Shown here in pieces: positions 38,053 through 46,602 of a stretch of 64,000 nt of DNA; the stretch's first letter is position 1; the number at the start of each line of letters is the position of its first letter. Under the pieces are notes generated by a model. It had not been told where the DNA came from. It saw nothing but the letters and a program-made list of their open reading frames with translations, and did not search any database. The stretch comes from Flavobacteriaceae bacterium. Its GTDB lineage: Bacteria > Bacteroidota > Bacteroidia > Flavobacteriales > Flavobacteriaceae. The stretch is taken from positions 1-64,000 of the forward strand of contig JABDMU010000078.1 of assembly GCA_013001285.1 (NCBI GenBank), given 5' to 3'. Both the position numbers and the translations under genes were made by a program.

Positions 38053-38055
38053 AAA

Positions 38056-38084
38056 AAAAGCCCAATCTTAAAGATTGAGCTTTT
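38056..38084. terminator. Stem-loop terminator between Sua5/YrdC and the OmpA-like gene
   Basis: Two stem blocks, AAAAGC/GCTTTT and CAATC/GATTG, are separated by one mismatch and closed by a TTAAA-like loop. The flanking A and T runs allow use in both directions for the convergent genes. Confidence 0.75.
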
Positions 38085-38101
38085 CAACATTTCATTTTAA
38101 A

Positions 38102-38962
38102 TTACTGTCCGCCAGTAGATAAATTCTTCATTTCAGTTTCGATCATTTCATAGAACTCATCAATTTTTGGAAGTACAACAATTCTTGTACGTCTGTTTTT
38201 TGATCTGTTCTCGGCTGTATCATTTGCCACTAATGGAACATGATAACTACGACCGGCTGCAATTAATTGTTGCGGATTTACTTTTAGATCTTCTAAAACA
38301 CGAACTACAGAAGTTGCACGTTTCACACTCAGATCCCAGTTGTCTAATAACACATCCTTTTGATAAGGAACATTGTCGGTATGTGCTTCAACCATAGCTT
38401 CAAAATTTGGTTTACTATTGATTACTTTGGCCACTTTTGCAAGGACTTCTTGCGCACGAGCTGTTACTGTATAACTACCGCTTTTAAATAATAATTTATC
38501 AGCAATAGATATGAACACAACGCCTTTTTCGACATTGACCTCGATGTCAGGATCATTGATCCCAACTTCCTTTTTCAAACTTGTCACTAAGGCTAACATG
38601 ACACTATCTTTTTTAGTTATAGCATCCTGTAATCTTGTGATCTTTAGATCTTTTTCTTTCATGCTTTCTAAGGACTTCTCTACGTTTTCTGCACCTTTGG
38701 CAGTTAACATGGTTAAATCCTTATTGCTCTGAATAAGGTTGTCGTTAGTTTTACGTAAATCTGCAATACGCTCTTCTAAGGCAGTAGCTCGCGACATTGC
38801 CGATGCTCTTTCCTCTAAGCAGGTATTTAATTTGACCGTTGCAGTATTCAATAAATCTTGAGTTTCTTTCTGCTTTGCTTCAAGTGCCGTAAATTCTTTT
38901 TTCGACACACATGACCCAAGTAATAGGGTTGTTGATAGGCACAACAATAATAATTTTTTCAT
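38102..38962 (-). CDS. OmpA-family peptidoglycan-binding lipoprotein with coiled coil
   Basis: This 286-residue lipoprotein (lipid Cys at residue 18) has a long coiled coil at about residues 20-115 (EAKQKETQDLLNTATVKL..., then SNKDLTMLTAKGAENVEKSL) and a C-terminal OmpA/MotB domain at about 150-275. The domain shows VEAHTDNVPYQ and NWDLSVKRATSVVRVLED, with the diaminopimelate-binding Asp and Arg pattern (NRSKNRRTRIVVLP). It probably bridges the outer membrane and peptidoglycan. A -7 box (TACTTTTG, minus strand, 39008-39001) lies upstream without a well-spaced -33 element. Confidence 0.88.
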   Translation of the reverse strand: MKKLLLLCLSTTLLLGSCVSKKEFTALEAKQKETQDLLNTATVKLNTCLEERASAMSRATALEERIADLRKTNDNLIQSNKDLTMLTAKGAENVEKSLESMKEKDLKITRLQDAITKKDSVMLALVTSLKKEVGINDPDIEVNVEKGVVFISIADKLLFKSGSYTVTARAQEVLAKVAKVINSKPNFEAMVEAHTDNVPYQKDVLLDNWDLSVKRATSVVRVLEDLKVNPQQLIAAGRSYHVPLVANDTAENRSKNRRTRIVVLPKIDEFYEMIETEMKNLSTGGQ

Positions 38963-39000
38963 AATGTTAATTAAGATTAATTTTAGTTAAATAATCGTAT

Positions 39001-39008
39001 CAAAAGTA
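39001..39008 (-). promoter_or_regulatory. Candidate -7 promoter element of the OmpA-like gene
   Basis: On the minus strand TACTTTTG matches TAnnTTTG, 39 bases from the start codon. No TTG lies at the usual 19-21 base distance, so the promoter is uncertain. Confidence 0.35.
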
Positions 39009-39059
39009 GATAATATTTGAATGTTAAATATAACATTAACAAAACTTTTACTAACTATT

Positions 39060-40052
39060 TTATAAACGATTGAACACGCTTTTTTTATTGATAAAATAGG
39101 ACCAAACAATAGACTTGGTTTTGTAGTATTTTTCAATTTTAAGCTCCGAATTTCGTGATCGAATACGCCTTATTAATTGCATGTAAAAACTAAAATGAGA
39201 TCTCAAAACAGCGAAAAAATGAATGAATTGAAACCTTAGGATAAAGCGTAATCCTGCAATACCATCCTGAAACAAACGAACGAATAATACGGAAACCAGT
39301 TTATTAGTTGGAAGGTTTTTAACAAGCATGAATAATGAATTTCTAAAATTCAAATAGGTTTTTTGAGGATTTGTATTTGTAAGCGTTGCACCGCCAACAT
39401 GGTAGACTTTTGAATCCGCAACGTATTTTACGTTATACTTCAAGTTTCTGGCTCGCCAACACAGATCGATCTCTTCCATGTGTGCAAAAAAGGAGCCATC
39501 AAAACCATTCAATTCGTCAAACACGTTTTTTCTAATAAACATGCAAGCACCACTCGCCCAGAAAATATCTGCATTGTCATGATACTGACCTTCATCAATT
39601 TCAAGAGTATTAAAAATTCGTCCTCTACAAAATGGAAAACCATATTTATCTATAAAGCCTCCTGCCGCACCAGCATATTCAAAGGTGTCTTTATTATTAA
39701 AATCTAAAATTTTTGGTTGAACTATTGCTGTTGTAGGCTCCTTTTTAAATATATCAAAGATAGGGTCTAACCAATTTGCTGTGACCTCTACATCGTTGTT
39801 CAATAGACAATAAACATCGGCTTCGATATGTTTTAAAGACATGTTATAACCGTTCGCATAGCCTCCATTGGTGGGATTTTCTATTAAATGAATGCGAGGA
39901 AATTGATCTTTTAAATAAGGAATTGAGCCATCGTTTGAAGCGTTATCGGCTACATAAATCTGTGCGGTAGCAGAATGTTCAATAACAGAAGGTAAAAATT
40001 TAGCAAGAAGCTCTTTGCCGTTCCAGTTAAGTATAACTATGGCAAGATTCAC
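39060..40052 (-). CDS. GT2-family glycosyltransferase
   Basis: This 330-residue GT-A fold inverting glycosyltransferase resembles rhamnosyltransferases of the WbbL type. Features are VILNWNGKELL at the N terminus, the nucleotide-sugar metal-binding LLNNDVEVTANWLDPI, the GACMFIRKNVFDELNGFDGSFFAHMEEIDLCWRARN block (GGxxxF and ED-like motif), and a hydrophobic/basic C-terminal tail that may bind membrane. It probably adds a deoxyhexose or other sugar to a cell-surface glycan. It lies in a minus-strand unit: nuclease-like, unknown, then this gene with a one-base gap. No other glycan genes are nearby. Confidence 0.9.
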   Translation of the reverse strand: MNLAIVILNWNGKELLAKFLPSVIEHSATAQIYVADNASNDGSIPYLKDQFPRIHLIENPTNGGYANGYNMSLKHIEADVYCLLNNDVEVTANWLDPIFDIFKKEPTTAIVQPKILDFNNKDTFEYAGAAGGFIDKYGFPFCRGRIFNTLEIDEGQYHDNADIFWASGACMFIRKNVFDELNGFDGSFFAHMEEIDLCWRARNLKYNVKYVADSKVYHVGGATLTNTNPQKTYLNFRNSLFMLVKNLPTNKLVSVLFVRLFQDGIAGLRFILRFQFIHFFAVLRSHFSFYMQLIRRIRSRNSELKIEKYYKTKSIVWSYFINKKSVFNRL

Positions 40053-40053
40053 G

Positions 40054-40467
40054 TTAATCTATTTTTAAGAAATACCTACAATCATTAGCTACCGAATTAG
40101 ATTCTTGCAAAGTCCTTTTAAAACACATTTTAATATTGTTCGAATCTAAAAACTCGATAGAACCGGTATCGCGTTTTAAAATTTCTTTTTTAAGCAAATC
40201 CCGGATAGTGATCGAGATCTTCATCTTAGATCTATCTTTAATGATCTTATAGGTCATTCTCAACATTTCGCCGTCTATATTATAACCAACACCTCCCATA
40301 AGAATTCCATTGGACCTGAATGTAATAAAGCCGCGTTCATCCAAGATCATTTGAACAGGTAGATCTCGATCTTTTGATTCCCAAGTGCCCAAAAGCTTGT
40401 TGTTTTGTGCACTTAATTTCATAGTAGAAACTACTAATAGCAAGAGAATGAGGGATTTTTTAATCAT
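40054..40467 (-). CDS. Small secreted protein of unknown function (137 aa)
   Basis: A signal peptide ending KLSAQ precedes ~118 mature residues. The pattern LLGTWESKDRDLPVQMILDERGFITFRSNG and MLRMTYKI resembles the lipocalin-like beta barrel seen in many small Bacteroidota secreted proteins, but I cannot name the family. There is a Cys pair near the end (MCFKRTL and NDCRYF) that could form a disulfide. It overlaps the upstream nuclease-like gene by four bases and lies one base before the glycosyltransferase gene, so translation is probably coupled. Confidence 0.7.
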   Translation of the reverse strand: MIKKSLILLLLVVSTMKLSAQNNKLLGTWESKDRDLPVQMILDERGFITFRSNGILMGGVGYNIDGEMLRMTYKIIKDRSKMKISITIRDLLKKEILKRDTGSIEFLDSNNIKMCFKRTLQESNSVANDCRYFLKID

Positions 40468-40910
40468 CTGATAAATTTAGGAATTTCTTTTAAAAAGGCG
40501 TAAGATTTTTTCTTAAAATCGATAAAACAACTAAAATGCTCCAAGCCATTCGTGATCATTAAATATTTTGCATTTAAAGCCATATTATATCGCGCAATTT
40601 GATCAAAAGTGTCTTGAGTGATTTTAATTTTGTAAGATTTGCATTCAACGATCAAAAAGATAGAGCCATCCGGATTAAAAATAACGATATCATAGCGTTT
40701 CCTTAGTCCGTTAAGGATTAGCGTTTTTTCTACATTGATCAATGACGTCGGATAGTTTTTTTCCTCGATCAAAAATTTAATGCAATGTTGACGCACCCAT
40801 TCTTCGGGTTGTAGCACCACAAATTTTTTACGAATTTCATCAAAAATAAGAGTATTATTTTCGCTATTTTTGAGTCGAAACGTATAGGATGGAAAATTAA
40901 GTTTTTGCAC
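40464..40910 (-). CDS. Stand-alone HsdR-N-like (PD-(D/E)xK) nuclease domain protein
   Basis: This 148-residue protein matches the N-terminal domain of type I restriction R subunits: VVLQPEEWVRQHCIKFLIEEKNYP then the active site, with D74 (KRYDIVIF), E89 and K91 (IVECKS), spacing D-x14-E-x-K. It contains nothing of the helicase part. Bacteroidota commonly carry this single-domain form, and restriction activity has not been shown for it. The start codon is GTG 40910, with no upstream Met in frame before a strong change of context. It lies back to back with holA across 26 bases and starts the three-gene unit ending in the GT2 gene. Confidence 0.82.
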   Translation of the reverse strand: MQKLNFPSYTFRLKNSENNTLIFDEIRKKFVVLQPEEWVRQHCIKFLIEEKNYPTSLINVEKTLILNGLRKRYDIVIFNPDGSIFLIVECKSYKIKITQDTFDQIARYNMALNAKYLMITNGLEHFSCFIDFKKKSYAFLKEIPKFIR

Positions 40911-40936
40911 CTCACAAATTTGGTGATTTTTTTTTA

Positions 40937-41941
40937 ATGGACGAAGTTAAACAGCTGGTAAAAGATATTCAGAATGGCCAATTAAAGCCAATCTATTTTC
41001 TAATGGGTGAAGAGCCTTATTATATAGATAAACTATCTGAATATATTGAAGATAACGTATTGGATGAATCCGAAAAAGGGTTTAATCAAATGGTGCTGTA
41101 TGGAAGAGATGTGAGTATCGAGGATATTGTTGCTAATGCTAAACGCTACCCGATGATGGCAGAGCGGCAAGTAGTCATTATAAAGGAAGCTCAAGACTTG
41201 TCACGGACAATTGAAAAATTGACGAGTTATGCCGAAAATCCTCAAATGACAACCGTATTAGTAATCAATTATAAGTATAAAAAACTTGACAAACGAAAGG
41301 CTTTATTTAAGGCCATAAATAAGGTCGGTGTTGTCTTTGAAAGTAAAAAGCTTTATGAGAATCAGGTGGGTGAATGGATCAGACGTGTTCTATCTGCCAA
41401 AAAATATTCTATTGCTCCTAAAGCGGCTCAGATGTTAGTTGAATTTCTTGGAACTGATTTGAGCAAAATAAATAACGAATTAGAAAAACTTCAGCTAAAT
41501 ATAAATGAAGGTGGACAGATAACTCCAGAACTGATAGAGGAGAATATCGGAATTTCGAAGGATTTCAATAATTTCGAATTGAGAAAAGCCGTTGGTGAAA
41601 GAAATAAAGTCAAGGCGTTTCAGATCATTAATTATTTCGCTGAAAATCCGAAAGATAATCCCGTGGTGGTTACCGTTGCTTTATTGTATAATTTCTTTGC
41701 CCAATTATTGCATTATCATGGTCTTAATGACAAATCACCTAGAGCGGTGGCCTCCTCCTTACGAATAAATCCATATTTCGTAAGTGAATATGCCAATGCA
41801 GCCAAAAATTTTCCGATGAAAAAGGTCAGTCAGGTGATCTCTACATTAAGAACCTACGATATAAAAAGTAAAGGCGTTGGCGCAAATGCACTACCAAATG
41901 GTGACATATTAAAAGAACTACTTGTTCAAATTTTTGACTAA
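40937..41941 (+). CDS. holA: DNA polymerase III delta subunit
   Basis: HolA is the clamp-loader wrench that opens the beta sliding clamp. The 334-residue protein has the short N-terminal P-loop-like motif GQLKPIYFLMGEEPYYID, the AAA+ remnant AERQVVIIKEAQ, and the C-terminal helical collar domain (about 220-334; NKVKAFQIINYFAENPKDNPVVV). Length and motif order are family-typical. It is monocistronic on the plus strand, back to back with the nuclease-like unit and convergent with doxX. Confidence 0.93.
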   Translation: MDEVKQLVKDIQNGQLKPIYFLMGEEPYYIDKLSEYIEDNVLDESEKGFNQMVLYGRDVSIEDIVANAKRYPMMAERQVVIIKEAQDLSRTIEKLTSYAENPQMTTVLVINYKYKKLDKRKALFKAINKVGVVFESKKLYENQVGEWIRRVLSAKKYSIAPKAAQMLVEFLGTDLSKINNELEKLQLNINEGGQITPELIEENIGISKDFNNFELRKAVGERNKVKAFQIINYFAENPKDNPVVVTVALLYNFFAQLLHYHGLNDKSPRAVASSLRINPYFVSEYANAAKNFPMKKVSQVISTLRTYDIKSKGVGANALPNGDILKELLVQIFD

Positions 41942-41951
41942 TAAGAGTCGA

Positions 41952-42326
41952 TCAATTTTTTTCAATTGCATATTTGCCAGGACCAGCAATCAAAATCACT
42001 AAAAAGGCCAAAGCGTACAGTAGCGCCTTTTCTTTGGTTGCAAAAGGATCACTACTGTGCACTACAAATGCAGCTACCAGCATGGTCATTAGGGCAGGGA
42101 TCGCCGCCAATCGTGTTCTAAATCCAACAAGGATGAATAGAGGAGCAATGACTTCACCAATAAGTGCCAAGGTTAAGGAAGTTGAAGCGCCTACACCTAA
42201 AGGATCAGAAAATTCAATGGTTTCAGCAAAAATTCTTTCAACTTTTGGTAATCCGTGAGACAACATCATAGCTGAAGTTCCTATTCTTAAAATAGCTAAG
42301 CCTACATCTTTATAATTTTTTTTCAT
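41952..42326 (-). CDS. DoxX-family membrane protein
   Basis: This 124-residue inner-membrane protein has four hydrophobic segments and the DoxX patterns ILRIGTSAMMLSHGLPKVER and LIGEVIAPLFILVGFRTRLAA. DoxX proteins act in thiosulfate or quinone-linked oxidation or in redox-stress membrane complexes, and for most of them the substrate is unknown. It overlaps the methyltransferase gene upstream by four bases (start 42326, methyltransferase stop 42323), so the two are probably translated together. Confidence 0.85.
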   Translation of the reverse strand: MKKNYKDVGLAILRIGTSAMMLSHGLPKVERIFAETIEFSDPLGVGASTSLTLALIGEVIAPLFILVGFRTRLAAIPALMTMLVAAFVVHSSDPFATKEKALLYALAFLVILIAGPGKYAIEKN

Positions 42327-43942
42327 TCGTATTGAGTATTTTTTCCTTTTAATAAATTAATACTTACTGTGGCTAAATCTGAATCCGGAAATTTTGTAAA
42401 ATAGCGTTCATCTGGATAAAGTCCAGACCTTTTGGCGACTGAATTAAACACATCGACTTCCAAGATGAATTGATCGGAATAGCCATGGGTTGCATCATAT
42501 GCTGTGACAGCAGTTTTACCGATATTTTGTGCTGCGAGTTTTGGATCGACCGTATGTAATTCAATAATCAAAAGTCCAAATTTTTCAACGTAAGGTTTCC
42601 ATTTGTCTAGATGTTCTAGAAGGGAGTCTTCCACATGGTTGTTACTAATGCGCTGCCCTTGAAAAGCATAGGCTCCTTTGGAGGTGCTATTGATATTTGA
42701 AATAGTTTTTGGAGGATCCCAAATGCGGTTATGATCTAAAAAGGTACGCACATTTAGTAAATCTTCAAGTGCAATACCGTAATCTTCTTTAAGGTCCTTA
42801 GCTAAAAGATCAGGACGACCAATATCTCCCCAGATTACTTTTGCCCAAATATCGGCCTTGATCAAATTTGCTCTGGTCACTTTCAAGGCTGCATTATTGA
42901 AATCTGCTCCAACAAGAAGAAGCGGATGGTCATCAAGTAATTTTCCACGATGGGTTTGTTGTTCGATAACATCAAATATATGTTGAATGAATGCCCCGTT
43001 ACCACATCCCATATCTAAAATTCCTTTGGGTTGTTCATCGATAGGTTTATTGAACAATTCTATAATAATTTCATCAACAACTTTGAAATATGTTGAATGT
43101 GCACCACCACTTCCCCAAACATTCATTTCACGATGCACGTGTTTTTCGGCTTCGTCAGAAGATTCTGTTTTTAAGACTAACGGATCTCCAAATATCAACG
43201 AGTCCAATTCAAGAAAAGTTGGTAAATAAGAAACTGTGACGCCATATGCGCTTGCTCTTTTAGCGAAGAATAAGCCCTTTTCAGTAAATTGATAGGTGCT
43301 ATTTTTACTTTTAAACCAATCTAATTTGGTTAAAAAGTCTAAGATCTTTTTAAAACTTTCAGGATTCTTGTGATATTCTTGAGCTCGAAATGAAGCTTCC
43401 ATAAAATATTTATGAAAAAGACCATTAACACCGAGCATAACTATGATAGGTGCTGCAACAACACCTTCCATATGTTTCAGAATTTGGTATTGAATACCAT
43501 TCTCATTTAAATCGCTTAGCCCATAATTTGAATCGAATTTCTTAAAGATCTTTTCTAAAGCGATAAAAGCATCGGCACCAACACCTTCTTCAGGAAATTT
43601 AACTGAATAGGTCAATAAATTTACGACGTCTTTATAGAGTGGGACAAGTTCAAAAGCTTCCTTACTTTTCTCATTGATTTCGTATTCTATTATATCTGTT
43701 TTATTGTCAATATGCTGAACCAGCCAGCCTTGTGAGCAGAGTATTCGTAATGCCACATTGAGGTAACCTTCATTGGCTTTGAATTTATTTGTAAGTCGTT
43801 CTAGTGTTGATCTTTTTTCGGAGAGCAGATGCTCTAAGACACCCTTTTCATGTAATGCATAGGCGGAAGTTGAGGTGGCAATACCATCTAAATGTCTAAA
43901 GATGGTACTTCTAAATTTGGCGCGTTCAGATTTATTTAGCAT
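42323..43942 (-). CDS. Class I SAM-dependent methyltransferase with two winged-helix-like repeats
   Basis: This 539-residue cytosolic protein has a C-terminal Rossmann-type methyltransferase fold starting near residue 305 with the SAM motif DMGCGNG at 310-316 and LLVGADFNNAALKV as the acidic strand 2. The N-terminal half contains two related winged-helix-like segments, about 15-95 (ALHEKGVLEHLLSEKR...CSQGWLV) and about 170-235 (GLFHKYFMEASF...LDWFKSKNSTYQFTEKG). These look like the dimerisation domains of plant/polyketide O-methyltransferases, here duplicated. The layout is like methyltransferases embedded in polyketide synthases, but no synthase is near. Substrate is unknown. It overlaps doxX by four bases. 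Confidence 0.78.
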   Translation of the reverse strand: MLNKSERAKFRSTIFRHLDGIATSTSAYALHEKGVLEHLLSEKRSTLERLTNKFKANEGYLNVALRILCSQGWLVQHIDNKTDIIEYEINEKSKEAFELVPLYKDVVNLLTYSVKFPEEGVGADAFIALEKIFKKFDSNYGLSDLNENGIQYQILKHMEGVVAAPIIVMLGVNGLFHKYFMEASFRAQEYHKNPESFKKILDFLTKLDWFKSKNSTYQFTEKGLFFAKRASAYGVTVSYLPTFLELDSLIFGDPLVLKTESSDEAEKHVHREMNVWGSGGAHSTYFKVVDEIIIELFNKPIDEQPKGILDMGCGNGAFIQHIFDVIEQQTHRGKLLDDHPLLLVGADFNNAALKVTRANLIKADIWAKVIWGDIGRPDLLAKDLKEDYGIALEDLLNVRTFLDHNRIWDPPKTISNINSTSKGAYAFQGQRISNNHVEDSLLEHLDKWKPYVEKFGLLIIELHTVDPKLAAQNIGKTAVTAYDATHGYSDQFILEVDVFNSVAKRSGLYPDERYFTKFPDSDLATVSINLLKGKNTQYE

Positions 43943-44016
43943 TCAATAAATGTTAGAGATTAAATATAATTAATCTTTAATAAAGGAACGAAAAAAAAGC
44001 GAAATGCTAATTAGTG

Positions 44017-46428
44017 TTAACGAAGTTTGGGATAATCTAATGGCATGGCTTCATGCATTACGTCGTATACAGCTTCGAAAATGTCCTCGGTGGAAGGTTT
44101 GCTGAAATAGTCACCATCTGTGCCATAGGCTGGTCTATGAGGTTTGGCTGTGACAGTCCTTGGTTGACTATCTAAAAATTTAAACGCATTTTGCTCATTA
44201 ATGATCGCATTTAAAATAAATGCAGAAGCACCTCCTGGGACATCTTCATCTATGATCATTAATCGATTTGTTTTTTCAATACTTTTTACAATATTATGAT
44301 CGAGGTCAAATGGTACCAATGTTTGCACATCAATAACTTCAGCATCAATACCAACTTCTAGTAGTTCAATAGCAGCTTGTTCAACAAGTCTTAAAGTAGA
44401 ACCATATGAAACTAATGTAATATCAGATCCAGTTTTAATAGTTTCTACGACTCCAATAGGTGTTTTAAATTTTCCAACATTGGTTGGTAATTTTTCCTTT
44501 AGTCGATAACCATTTAAGCATTCGATGATCAAAGCAGGTTGATCGCCTTCAAGTACTGTATTATAAAATCCAGCAGCTTTGGTCATATTTCTCGGAACTA
44601 GAACATAAACGCCACGCATAAGATTGATCACGCCTCCTAATTGTGAGCCCGAGTGCCAAATACCTTCAAGCCTATGACCACGTGTTCGTATAATCATAGG
44701 AGCTTTTTGTTTACCCTTTGTTCTGTAATGAAGCGTTGCTAAATCGTCACTAATAATCTGCAGTGCATACATCAAATAATCTAAGTATTGGATCTCAGCA
44801 ATTGGGCGTAAGCCACGCATGGCCATACCGATGCCTTGACCTAATATTGTCGCTTCGCGAATCCCTGTATCGGCAACACGAAATTCACCGTACTTCTCTT
44901 GGAGTCCTTCGAGGCCTTGATTAACATCACCAATATTTCCCGAATCTTCACCAAAAACAAGAACATTAGGATATGTGCTAAAAATGGCATCGAAATTATC
45001 TCTTATAATAATGCGTCCGTCAACTTCTTCTTGTGCATCATTATAAGTAGGTTTAACCTCAGCGATATGAATAGGATTGTACTTCGATTCAGAATAGAGA
45101 TGTGAACTGTACTTAGGTTGGATCTCTGCAAAATAGTTATTTAGCCAGGCCTGCAACTGAACTTTGGAATCAGAACTTTCACCTGTGACATATCGAAGCG
45201 CTTTTCTTGCTGTACTTGCAATATCCTTTCTTAATGGCTCATGAATTTCTAAAAGATCGCTTGCCAGTTTTTCAATAAAGGCTTTATTTGCGCTTGAATT
45301 TGAGAGAGATTCTAACAAACTCAATACGGTTTGTCGTTCGCTTAAAATGGGTGAAATAAAGGCATTCCAAGCTGCTTTTTTCCCTTCACGTACTTCTTTT
45401 TTTATTGATTTTTCAAGCTCAGTTAGTTCTTCCTCATTGGCAAAACTATTGGAAATCATCCAAGCTCTCATTTTAGCGATGCAGTCATATTCGGCCTCCC
45501 AATCTAGCCGTTCCTTCGATTTATAACGTTCATGCGATCCAGATGTAGAATGTCCTTGCGGCTGCGTTAATTCTTGTACATGAATAAGTACAGGGACATG
45601 TTCATTTCGAGCTATTTCTGAAGCTTGCTGAAAAGTTTCAATCAATGTTACATAATCCCAGCCTTTCACCCTTAATATTTCATAGCCATTGGCTTCATCA
45701 TCGCGTTGAAAACCTTTTAATATTTCAGATATATTTTCTTTTGTTGTTTGATGTTTGGCGTGTACTGAGATACCATATTCATCATCCCAAATACTAATGA
45801 CCATTGGAACTTGAAGAACACCGGCAGCGTTGATAGTTTCAAAGAACAAACCTTCACTGGTACTTGCGTTACCTATTGTTCCCCAAGCAATTTCATTGCC
45901 ATTATTTGAGAATTTGGTGGTGTCAATTCCCTTGACATGTCTATATATTTTTGAAGCTTGAGCCAAGCCTAATAGTCGCGGCATTTGGCTCGCTGTAGGA
46001 GAGACATCTGCACTTGAATTCTTCTGCTTGGTAAGATCTTTCCATTCATAATCATTGGTAAGACTGTGCGAACCAAAATGACCGCCCATTTGTCGACCCG
46101 CACTCATAGGATCTACTTCTATATCGGTATGGGCATAAAGTCCTGCAAAGAATTGTTCGATGGTTAATTGGCCAATAGCCATCATAAAGGTCTGGTCACG
46201 GTAATAGCCCGACCTAAAGTCGCCGTTTTGAAATGCTTTGGCCCAGGCCAACTGGGGAATCTCTTTGCCGTCTCCAAATATGCCAAATTTAGCCTTGCCA
46301 GTTAACACCTCCCGACGTCCAAGTACACTGCATTCCCGACTGGTGATTGCAATGGCGTAGTCGTTCATGATCTCGCTCTTGAAATCATCAAATGACATGC
46401 TGGTTTTTATATCTGGATTTGTTTGCAT
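44017..46428 (-). CDS. Fused 2-oxoacid (branched-chain-type) dehydrogenase E1 alpha/beta
   Basis: This 803-residue thiamine-diphosphate-dependent E1 oxidatively decarboxylates 2-oxoacids, most likely 2-oxoisovalerate-type, and passes the acyl group to a lipoyl E2. Alpha and beta chains are joined: residues 1 to about 460 (E1 alpha; RDQTFMMAIGQLTIEQF, GHFGSH) and about 470-803 (beta; GVNQGLEGLQEKYGEFRVADTGIREATILGQGIG, then transketolase-C). E2 and E3 are not adjacent. I chose ATG 46428 because a matching promoter lies right upstream, making the longer TTG start at 46452 impossible. The cofactor motif is unusual: GNASTSEG (186-193) in place of GDGAASEG, and DDEYG (215-219) in place of NNGYA. 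Confidence 0.87.
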   Translation of the reverse strand: MQTNPDIKTSMSFDDFKSEIMNDYAIAITSRECSVLGRREVLTGKAKFGIFGDGKEIPQLAWAKAFQNGDFRSGYYRDQTFMMAIGQLTIEQFFAGLYAHTDIEVDPMSAGRQMGGHFGSHSLTNDYEWKDLTKQKNSSADVSPTASQMPRLLGLAQASKIYRHVKGIDTTKFSNNGNEIAWGTIGNASTSEGLFFETINAAGVLQVPMVISIWDDEYGISVHAKHQTTKENISEILKGFQRDDEANGYEILRVKGWDYVTLIETFQQASEIARNEHVPVLIHVQELTQPQGHSTSGSHERYKSKERLDWEAEYDCIAKMRAWMISNSFANEEELTELEKSIKKEVREGKKAAWNAFISPILSERQTVLSLLESLSNSSANKAFIEKLASDLLEIHEPLRKDIASTARKALRYVTGESSDSKVQLQAWLNNYFAEIQPKYSSHLYSESKYNPIHIAEVKPTYNDAQEEVDGRIIIRDNFDAIFSTYPNVLVFGEDSGNIGDVNQGLEGLQEKYGEFRVADTGIREATILGQGIGMAMRGLRPIAEIQYLDYLMYALQIISDDLATLHYRTKGKQKAPMIIRTRGHRLEGIWHSGSQLGGVINLMRGVYVLVPRNMTKAAGFYNTVLEGDQPALIIECLNGYRLKEKLPTNVGKFKTPIGVVETIKTGSDITLVSYGSTLRLVEQAAIELLEVGIDAEVIDVQTLVPFDLDHNIVKSIEKTNRLMIIDEDVPGGASAFILNAIINEQNAFKFLDSQPRTVTAKPHRPAYGTDGDYFSKPSTEDIFEAVYDVMHEAMPLDYPKLR

Positions 46429-46449
46429 TAATAAGACTTTCCTAAAGCA

Positions 46450-46480
46450 CAAATGTAGCTAAAGTTTATGAAAATTACAA
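46450..46480 (-). promoter_or_regulatory. Promoter of the fused E1 gene
   Basis: On the minus strand, TTG (46480-46478), a 20-base spacer and TACATTTG (46457-46450) match the Bacteroidota consensus exactly. Transcription is expected near 46444, about 16 bases before the ATG at 46428. This decides the start codon. Confidence 0.82.
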
Positions 46481-46602
46481 TCTCAAAACACGTTAATAAA
46501 GTGCAGAATTAGTAGTAATTCTGTGGTTTCATTAAAAAATATTCAGTAAATGACACTAATTGGAAAAATTGTTAAGAATAATTCAAAATATTAAAATCCA
46601 TT

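Noticed and set aside
46429-46452. Longer N terminus (TTG 46452) for the fused E1
   Set aside because: The codon lies within the promoter -7 box (46450-46457), upstream of the expected transcript start.
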